Of a DNA stretch of 64,000 nt, positions 57,205 through 64,000 are shown one piece after another. This DNA is from Diphasiastrum complanatum. Taxonomy: Eukaryota; Streptophyta; Lycopodiopsida; Lycopodiales; Lycopodiaceae. A program made the translations under genes and the position numbers. The notes under the pieces are model-generated. The model ran no database searches, was not told the DNA's origin, and worked only from the letters and a program-made list of their open reading frames with translations. Each line of letters opens with the position of its first letter. Within the stretch, counting starts at the first letter, position 1. Location of the stretch: NCBI GenBank assembly GCA_029204225.1, contig CM055097.1, positions 32,768,802 to 32,832,801 of the forward strand, read 5' to 3'.

Positions 57205-57748
57205 GTATCCCCCACCAAAACTGGTGGCGGCCCCACGACACCTCGCAAGATTTATTCATTTGGGGTGCGAGTTGGCCTCGCGTTGAACCTTGATAAGATA
57301 GTGCTACACCTTCTCCATGAAGTCAAGTCAAGCAGTGGTGAAATCCAAATTGTGGGGTAAAAAACATCGATGTGCTCTGGAGATCCACTTTGATGCTGTC
57401 CAAGCGGTGAATCAGAATTCCCAGGAGCCTCCCATCATTGTAGCACGAAAGTACAATCTTGCTCATGGCAACTGATCTTTGACACTATTTGACACCATTG
57501 GTTTACTTGGATCAAATGCCAACATGGGAAGGCAATCATCTTATCGAGTAGCAACAGATGCCGACATAGTCAAGTCTTTTAAAAAAACGGCCATTGCCTA
57601 ACTGTTGGATCCATACCTAAATGCATAGTGGCATCCAATCATGCCTGATCGTGTTGTTGAGGCGAGAATTGTGGCATCACTGGAACAGCAAATGCAAGTG
57701 CCAGTTGGCTAGTGTTCGCTGGCATTTATTTAGTTCCTTCTCAGAAAT
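57205..57748 (-). pseudogene. Gypsy copy 2, distal part of extra 3' frame
   Basis: On the minus strand 57450-57210 matches 24050-24290 of gypsy copy 1 ('gatgggaggctcctgggaattc', 'catggagaaggt', 'cttgcgaggtgtcgtgggg'). It is the end of the extra reading frame, and the other half lies at 60010-60480 beyond an inserted copia element. Frames are broken. Confidence 0.65.
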
Positions 57749-58221
57749 TGATTGCTGATAAGCGATGAAAATTGGCCGTAAACAGTCTCTGCATAAATGA
57801 ACTAAAATTGTCACTCTGCAGAAATGAACTAAAACTACCATAGACGATAGTGTCGCAAAAAGTTGACAGTGTCGGCTTTCTGCAAAAAACCTGACAATGT
57901 CTTAAAATCTCATTTCTTTCATATTAGAGTAGCTCCACAATTTGCCAGAGTCATTTCCTTAACATTTGAGGTACTTTGAAAAATGTGAAAAAGGCAACAT
58001 TGCATTTTTACACAAGATTCCTGACAGGCGACAAAGTCTGGATTGTAGAGAGAGAAAAATACGACACTGTTGTCAAACTCCGTGTATTTCTGCAGACTGT
58101 GTAAAAACACTTGTAAATTTGCAAACTGTGTAAAGACATGAAAAAATCCACAGAACTGGATAAACAATGGATGAGGATTAAAATCGATTATTCGATTAGT
58201 AAGAAGAAGAATAATCCAACA
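57749..58221 (-). repeat. 3' LTR of the inserted copia element
   Basis: 473 bases ending CCAACA. It contains several 'gacactgtcg'/'gcagactgtgtaaa' words like those in family A, hinting at a shared LTR ancestry or a mobile minisatellite. Confidence 0.7.
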
Positions 58222-58228
58222 CTCTCCC

Positions 58229-59571
58229 TTAATTTGAATCCTTGAAAGCCTTGACCTTCAAACTTAGTTCTACACAAAATCTTCTGTGTGCTTCCAAACT
58301 TAATGCTTTGGTAAAAATATCTAATGTCATATCTTGCATTCTACAGTACTGCAATCTGACCTCTTTGTTGAGAACTTTGCTTCTGACGAAATGATACTTC
58401 AGCTCAATGTGCTTACTCCTAGAATGAAATCTAGGGTTGGCTGATAAAGCAATGGCACTTTGATTATCACAAAATAATATTGTCGGAGCATATTGATTAA
58501 GACCGATGTTTGATAGTAAGTTTCTCAACCAAATTGCTTCCTTTGTAGCTTGAGAGGCTGCGATATACTTTGATTCAGTAGAAGATAGAGCTATCGAAGA
58601 TTGCTTGCGACTGTTCCAGAAAAATGGACCATTGTTGAGGAAGAATGTAAATTCAGAAGTAGATTTATGAGTGTCTACATCTCCTGCTCAACTTGCATCA
58701 GTGTAACCACTGAGTAATTGAGTTTGTCATTGCCGACTACTCCATAACAAATGCAAAAGTCCATAGTAGCTCGAAGATATCTCATGACTCTAATAAGAGC
58801 CTTCCAATGTGTTATACTAGGGTTAGTCATATACTGACTGAGAGAGCTAACTGCAAAAGCTATGTCTGGCCTGGTACAGATTATGGCGTACATAAGAGAT
58901 CCTATAATAGAATGGTAAGAATACTCACGCATCTGCTGTTTCTTATGAATTGTTTGGAAACATTGGTCCTTTGAAAATTTGAGACCTAGTTCCATTGGTG
59001 AGAGAGCTAACATGCAATTAATCAGATTATATCTGACTAACATGTTGTAGATGTACCTTTGTTGTGTAATGTAGACCAACTTCTGTTTTCTGTCTCTGTG
59101 GATTTGTATATCAAGGCATAAATGAGCTTCGTCCAGATCAGTGATGTCGAATTCGAAAGATAGCATTGTCTTGGCCTCTTGTATCATATCGGTACTGTTG
59201 CTAAAAAGCAATGTATCATCCACGTATAAAGTGATAATGATAAAAGACTGCTGCACTGCTTTGAAGTAAACATTTGAATATGAAGAGCTAGTTGTGTAGT
59301 TGTGATCAATAGGGAAAATATTGATCCTTTGAAACCATGCTCGAGCAGATTGCTTCAAGCCATAAAGTGCCTTATGGAGTTTACACACATGATTGTGTTT
59401 ACCCTCGATAATATAACCTTCGGGTTGCACCAAATGTCTTCTTCGATAACTCCATTGAGATATGTTGTCTGTACATCCATTTGATGTATTTCCAAATCTG
59501 CTGCAGCAACAAATGATAGCAAAAGTCAAATAGAAGAATGCTTGACTACTAGGCTGAAGGTCTCAGTGTAA
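58229..59571 (-). pseudogene. Copia reverse transcriptase-RNase H, 5'-deleted
   Basis: From 59571: NDDYTETFSLVVKHSSI, a stop, then KHNHVCKLHKALYGLKQSARAWFQ, TLYVDDTLLFSN, DLDEAHLCLDIQI, YNMLVRYNLINC, EYSYHSIIGSLMYAIICTRPDIAFAVSSLSQYM. RNase H resumes at 58528 with LFCDNQSAIALSANPRFHSRSKHIELKYHFVRSKV...TLDIFTKAL and a stop near the polypurine tract. The RT catalytic YVDD is intact but the frame is interrupted at about 58675. The sequence joins a truncated 5' LTR directly at about 59571. Confidence 0.9.
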
Positions 59572-60008
59572 TCGTCATTGTATAACTGAGAGATGCAAAA
59601 ATACGACAATGTCGACTTTTTGCGAAAAAACCAACAATGTCCTAAAATCTCATTTCCTTCATATTAGGGTACCTCCATAATTTGCCAGGGTCATTTCCTT
59701 AACATTTGAGGCACTTTGAAAAATGCAAAAAATGCGACTCTGCAGTTTTACTCGCAAATTCTGACAGGCAAAAAATATGAAAAAGACTGCATTTTTACAC
59801 GAGATTCTTGACATGAGACAAAGTCTGGATTGCAGAGAGAGAAAAATACGACACTGTTGTCAAACTCGATGTATTTCTATAGACTGTGTAAAAACACTTG
59901 TAAAGCTGCAAACTGTGTAAAGACACGAGAAAATCCACAGAACTGGATAAACAATGGATGAGGATTAAAACCGATTAGTTGATTAGTAAGAAGGAGAATA
60001 ATCCAACA
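59572..60008 (-). repeat. 5' LTR of the inserted copia element, truncated
   Basis: Matches 57840-58221 with scattered differences and one short insertion ('cgcaaattctgacaggcaaaaaatatg'). It lacks the segment adjoining the primer site. Confidence 0.75.
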
Positions 60009-60480
60009 GAATTGGTAGTTCAGTGCGAGTAGCAGCGGGGGGTGGAAGCACAGTAGACGATGGTTGCCTAGTCCTTCGACGTGTCGTAGGAGGCGAGTCA
60101 AGAATAATGATTTTGCTACATACATGATGACGACTATGTGGTGATGAGGGGCCTTGTGAGATGACTCTGACGATGCTTCTTCATAAATAAACAGCACGAT
60201 ATTGGCATCAAACCCACGAATCCTATCTTCCAGGCAAGAGGCGGATAATAGCGAGAGAAGAGGGCCAGCCGCAAATTGCTGTTTGGTGTTACCCTTGATT
60301 GCCCTCTTCAACTCACCAAAAATTGTCTTATACCAGTTGTAAGGTTCCAATGGGCCAAATCCTAATTTGTAGTTGGAATCTACAATATGGTGTAGGATCT
60401 GGGAAGAAATGAGTTCCTTCCTAAGATTGCCAACCATCAGGAAGTTGTTCAAAAGTTGGGCGGCGGCGTGGATGAGGGGA
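60009..60480 (-). pseudogene. Gypsy copy 2, extra 3' frame (proximal part)
   Basis: A minus-strand frame reads FLMVGNLRKELISSQILHHIVDSNYKLGFGPLEPYNWYKTIFGELKRAIKGN...GPLLSLLSASCLEDRIRGFDANIVLF, and after a shift PPTTRRRTRQPSSTVLPPPAATRTELPI, a basic Pro-rich stretch resembling a nuclear-localising linker. No integrase motif. The family is unknown to me. It is the same kind of extra frame as 23765-24240, though the parts overlap only partly. Confidence 0.5.
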
Positions 60481-60482
60481 TC

Positions 60483-60868
60483 TCAAATGGATTCTAGGAG
60501 ATACCCGTCATGAGTCCAAAAAAACTCAACGGTTGTGTCTATGAACGACTTGATCATGTTCTTTGTGTGCTTGTGGTTTGGAGATGGCCCAGTGCTAGAT
60601 GTGATATCTATGGTTGCAAGGGCGGCTTCAGTAACACGCACCTTGTGTGTGGCAGTATGGAAAGTGATGTAAAACTTAGATTTGGCCTCGATCCAAGTGC
60701 TAAAGGCCATAGTGACGAATTGCATATTATTTTTTCTCAAAAAGGCCTGCTCGTAGATTCCCAATAATTGTCCCGCAATCAATTGATAAGATTGAGCCTT
60801 ATGAATCAATTGTCTCTTTTGTACTTTTGTCAAGGAGTCATTAGGTTGACCTAGCATCAGATACTAAA
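60483..60868 (-). pseudogene. Gypsy copy 2, RNase H-integrase linker remnant
   Basis: LGQPNDSLTKVQKRQLIHKAQSYQLIAGQL (from about 60857) is nearly the segment at 23665-23755 of copy 1. After that point the two copies diverge and neither enters integrase. This one continues TMAFSTWIEAKSKF...NHKHTKNMIKSFIDTTVEFFWTHDGYLLESI. It is cut at about 60868 by the copia LTR to its right. Confidence 0.65.
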
Positions 60869-61731
60869 CTGATAAATTTTACAGTTTTTAGGACAATAAT
60901 GATTGTACTTTACAATCATAGAGAGTTATTGGTTGCTTAATCAATGAATCTATCAAGTTCTACACATTAGATCTTGATCTAGATTCACTACACTTGGATT
61001 TAAGCAAGAGCAATGGATCAACACATCATTTTTTAGTGAGAGCGGCTTCACACGTGTGGAGTACTGTCCACTGTACGGCCTGCACCTGAAACAACAAGTA
61101 CAATGATACTAGATAGCAATCATGCATAAAAATCACAAGACAAATGACTAGAAATCTCACAAAAGTGTAGAGTGCAAAAGTCTCATCAATTTTCTTAGCA
61201 AAATGATGATCCTTTTATGGATCAAGTACATCCATGAGTCTGGTACAGTCCAGCAGGCCTTCACACGTGTGAAGAGTGCCACATCACTCATATCTATCCA
61301 TTTGATCCATCCTTGATCCTTATCCAATAGTTGACCTTCTAGAATATGACTAAAATCCAAAAAGCTAGTCTCCTAGAATATAGGAATATTCCCTACAAAA
61401 TAGGATCTAAGGAAAATGGTCAACTCTTATCTTCTAGTACTCTATACACACATGTGAACATCCACTTGCCATGTGGGAGCATTTACTCATGCACATGCAA
61501 GGAAAAGCTAATTTGTAGGTGACTAGTCAACTTGACTAAAAACTAGTCATTTCATGTTCACACTAACTAGAATGATACAAAATCAATTTGGATATATACA
61601 AACATGAAAAGTACATCCTTTCACACATGGGAACATGCTCCACACGTGTGAAATCATATCATCAACATATTCTAATGTTTGATCAATATTTACATGAACC
61701 AATGTCAAGTGAGAAGTGACAATTTTCAACA
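60869..61731 (-). repeat. 3' LTR of the intact copia element
   Basis: The right edge ...TTTTCAACA precedes the inverse polypurine tract. The left edge is set at TGATAAATTTTACAG by the TG...CA rule and by the end of gypsy similarity. A minus-strand TATA candidate 'tgtatatatcc' lies at about 61597. Four CACACGTGTG/CACACATG-type motifs (about 61050, 61263, 61448, 61620-61645) lie within it. Confidence 0.65.
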
Positions 61732-61744
61732 CTCCTCCTCACTT
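61732..61744 (-). other. Polypurine tract
   Basis: Minus-strand AGTGAGGAGGAG precedes the LTR start TGTTGAAAATTG. Confidence 0.75.
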
Positions 61745-64000
61745 CTAACTTGGCAAATCTAGTGTACATCTATCTACAATTCCAAGAGCATATCTTAACT
61801 TAAAAAATGGATCTTTGGACAATGGTTTGGTTAAGATATCAGCTATGCATTCGGATGATGGTACATGATGTAGTTGCACTTCCTTGGATTGTACCTTCTC
61901 CCTCACAAAGTGGTGAGCTATCTCAATATGCTTTGTTCTAGCATGGAAGATAGGATTTGAAGCAATTTGTTGAGAAGCTTGATTGTCACAAAATATGTAA
62001 GGGATCTCCTCGGCCTCTAGCACATGTAGTTCCATCAAGAGTCTTCTTAGCCATAAGAGCTCTTTGGTTGTTGAAGTCAATGCCTTGTACTCGGCTTCAC
62101 AAGAAGATAGTGAGATTGTATCTTGCTTTTTGGAAAGCCAAGATATCACTCCTCCACAAAGAAATGTTGCAAATGCACTAATGGACTTCCTATCCATCTT
62201 GTCACCTGCAAAATCTGAATCCGAGTAGGCTCTCAAGTGCAAGTTAGATCCTTCATAAAGTATACCAAAAAATCTAGTACTAGAAACATATCTAAGTACT
62301 CTCTTGGCACTTTTCCAATGATGAATTAAAGGAGCTTGCATACTTTGACTCAACTTGCTTACACAAAAACTTAAGTCAGGTCTAGTGATGGTTAAATAGA
62401 TTAGAGAGCCTATAAGCTTCCTAAAGAGAGTGATGTCCTCAAAGGATGCTTCATCACCTTCATTAGTTGCTTTCACAACATGCTCCATAGGGGTGTCAAT
62501 CCCCTTACAATCTTTCATACCAAATCTTTCAAGAATGGAAGTAGCATACTTAGATTGACTTATGAAAGTACAATTGCTACTTCTAGACACTTCTATCCCA
62601 AGTATAAACTTTAGGAAGCCTAGATCTACCATCTTGAACTCACTAGATAAGTCAACTTTTACTTTGCCTATGCCATCATCATCATTTCCTGTCATAATGA
62701 TGTCATCAACATAAAGAACCAAAATGATGATCTTTCCTTCATTACATTTGAAATATAAAGAAGGTTCATAAGCACTTAGTACAAAGCCAAGGGAATAGAG
62801 AAAATCATGCAACCTAGAGTACCAAGCTCTAGGTGCTTGCTTCAAGCCATATAGGCTCTTCCTTAAGTAGCACACCTTTTGCTCCTCACCAATCTTGATG
62901 AAGCCCTCGGGTTGCATCATGTAGATTTCCTCTTCTAAGAAGCCATTCAAGAAGGCATTTGTCACATCCATTTGGTAGAGATCCCATTTGAACAAAGTAG
63001 CAATGCAAATGATTAATCTAATAGTTACAAGCTTAGCTACAGGTGCAAATGTTTCTTCATAATCCAATCCTTTTATTTGAAGAAATCCCTTAGCAACAAG
63101 CCTAGCTTTGTATTTACTAATAGATCCATCTTGATTGTACTTAATTCTATAAATCCACTTACATGCAAGTGGTTTCTTTCCTCTTGGAAGATTTACAAGA
63201 TTCCAAGTATGATTTTCTTCTAATGCATCATACTCTACTTGCATTGCATCTCTCCAAACTTTAGATTTACATGCTTCTTCAAAAGATGATGGTTCTTCAA
63301 TCAATGTAGCTAAAAAAGAGTAAGAGGTAGAAGATGTAGAGCCTTCCTTTTGCTTTCCCTTGTCCACATAGGTAAGCCTTGAGGGCTCGGCCTTGCTCCT
63401 TGATGATCTTCTTGGCCCCTTTTGACTTGGATCCAAATCTCCATCCTCGGGTTTGTCATGATCCTCCTTGGGTTTGTCAAGATCCTCCTCGGATTTGTCA
63501 AGATCTTCAATGCACAATGGGTTAGATCCATTTGACAAGCTCTTAGCAAATTGTGACTCATCAAAAAGTACATCCTTGCTTACCTTTACTTTCTTGGATG
63601 TAGGATCATATATCCTATATCCCTTGCTATTTTCTCCATAGCCAACAAAGATTCCTTTGAAGGAGGTAGCATCTTCTTTCCTTCTAGTCTCCAAAGGAAT
63701 GTGTACATAACAAGTACATCCAAAGATCTTAAAATATTTTACATTGGGTTTCTTATCAAACAAGGCTTGATAAGGTGAGATCCCATCTATAGCACTACTA
63801 GGAAGTCTATTACACAAATAATTAGCACATGTTATGGCTTCTCCCCAAAATGAGATGGGAAGTGATGCATCAAGCCTCAAGGACTTTGCACACTCACATA
63901 GACTCCTATTTTTCCTCTCGGCCACCCCATTTTGTTGAGGGGTGTAGGAACAAGTGTATTGTAACTTAATACCATTGATCTCACAAAAGTCTTTCATTTT
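61745..64000 (-). CDS. Copia Pol polyprotein, intact to window edge (5' end outside)
   Basis: An uninterrupted frame of 750 codons. Integrase C-terminal half first: YTCSYTPQQNGVAERKNRSL (catalytic Glu in VAER region), SFWGEAITCANYLCNRLP, IFGCTCYVHIP and FVGYGENSKGYRIYDP. A Ser/Asp/Lys-rich hinge follows (three 'DKPEED'-like repeats). Reverse transcriptase: WKWIYRIK-like CKWIYRIKYNQDG, YEETFAPVAKL, QMDVTNAFLNG, LYGLKQAPRAWY and the active site LVLYVDDIIMTG. RNase H: SDSDFAGDKMDRKSISA, ISLSSCEAEYKALTSTTKELLWL, CDNQASQQIASNPIFHARTKHIEIAHHFVREKV, ECIADILTKPL, ending at 61745 next to the polypurine tract. The lack of any stop makes this the youngest element here and possibly active. Gag, protease and 5' LTR lie beyond 64000. 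Confidence 0.97.
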   Translation of the reverse strand, partial: KMKDFCEINGIKLQYTCSYTPQQNGVAERKNRSLCECAKSLRLDASLPISFWGEAITCANYLCNRLPSSAIDGISPYQALFDKKPNVKYFKIFGCTCYVHIPLETRRKEDATSFKGIFVGYGENSKGYRIYDPTSKKVKVSKDVLFDESQFAKSLSNGSNPLCIEDLDKSEEDLDKPKEDHDKPEDGDLDPSQKGPRRSSRSKAEPSRLTYVDKGKQKEGSTSSTSYSFLATLIEEPSSFEEACKSKVWRDAMQVEYDALEENHTWNLVNLPRGKKPLACKWIYRIKYNQDGSISKYKARLVAKGFLQIKGLDYEETFAPVAKLVTIRLIICIATLFKWDLYQMDVTNAFLNGFLEEEIYMMQPEGFIKIGEEQKVCYLRKSLYGLKQAPRAWYSRLHDFLYSLGFVLSAYEPSLYFKCNEGKIIILVLYVDDIIMTGNDDDGIGKVKVDLSSEFKMVDLGFLKFILGIEVSRSSNCTFISQSKYATSILERFGMKDCKGIDTPMEHVVKATNEGDEASFEDITLFRKLIGSLIYLTITRPDLSFCVSKLSQSMQAPLIHHWKSAKRVLRYVSSTRFFGILYEGSNLHLRAYSDSDFAGDKMDRKSISAFATFLCGGVISWLSKKQDTISLSSCEAEYKALTSTTKELLWLRRLLMELHVLEAEEIPYIFCDNQASQQIASNPIFHARTKHIEIAHHFVREKVQSKEVQLHHVPSSECIADILTKPLSKDPFFKLRYALGIVDRCTLDLPS

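Larger units (their letters stand above)
57749..60008 (-). mobile_element. Short copia element inserted in gypsy copy 2
   Basis: LTRs at 57749-58221 (3') and about 59572-60008 (5', missing its first 90 or so bases) are direct copies, both beginning TGTTGGATTATTC on the minus strand. The polypurine tract AAATTAAGGGAGAG precedes the 3' LTR. Flanks 'gaaat' (57744-57748) and 'gaatt' (60009-60013) may be a target duplication with one change. Removing the element rejoins the gypsy extra frame. Internal deletion removed the primer site, gag, protease, integrase and the start of RT. Confidence 0.75.

Overview
This window looks like nuclear DNA of a land plant with a large, repeat-filled genome. It carries plant-type Ty1/copia retrotransposons with initiator-methionine tRNA primer sites, a degenerate Ty3/gypsy family, long AT-rich decayed stretches and (GA)n/(CA)n microsatellites. 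I found no ordinary single-copy host gene, no rRNA or tRNA and no bacterial-type operon. The species cannot be named from this sequence.

Layout. 1-3.6 kb: a broken minus-strand gene of DUF7869 type with an odd four-copy peptide repeat upstream. 3.9-5.7 kb: a near-perfect palindrome with arms of almost 0.9 kb. 7.6-8.0 kb: a fragment resembling DUF8039. 8.1-15.0 kb: a repeat here called family A, split by a structurally complete, gag-protease-only copia-type element (9227-14695, target duplication CGACA). 15.0-21.4 kb: copia relics. 21.3-24.7 kb: a decayed Ty3/gypsy element with its 3' LTR. 25.4-31.3 kb and 41.7-50.4 kb: two copies of an unusual multi-gene element. 37.9-41.6 kb, 50.4-51.9 kb and 53-56.4 kb: copia fragments and LTRs. 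56.5-60.9 kb: a second gypsy copy, minus strand, with a short copia element inserted in it. 60.9-64 kb: a copia element with an intact 750-codon pol reading frame that runs to the window edge.

The main result is the two-copy element. In the better copy (41.74-50.44 kb) four genes are arranged as two convergent pairs. A spliced DDE-like transposase (+) faces an acidic protein of unknown function (-). Then a histone H3-like protein fused to a Ulp1/C48-type cysteine peptidase (+) faces a gene with a BAH-like segment (-). The acidic gene and the histone-peptidase gene diverge from a roughly 0.8-kb intergenic region. That region holds about ten ACACGTGT-type motifs flanked by about eight copies of a 16-bp motif (consensus ATATCGCACTTGTGCG) in both orientations. 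The other copy keeps the same modules and motif array, lacks the acidic gene, and has a 4.9-kb internal inversion with one breakpoint inside a peptidase exon. Both copies are inactivated by stops and splice-site changes, but comparing them restores a consistent exon structure. The fusion of an H3 fold, partly centromeric-H3-like, with a deSUMOylase-type peptidase in a transposon is the candidate undescribed system.

Almost all coding features here are pseudogenes. Products and families were recognised from motifs by eye, with no database search.
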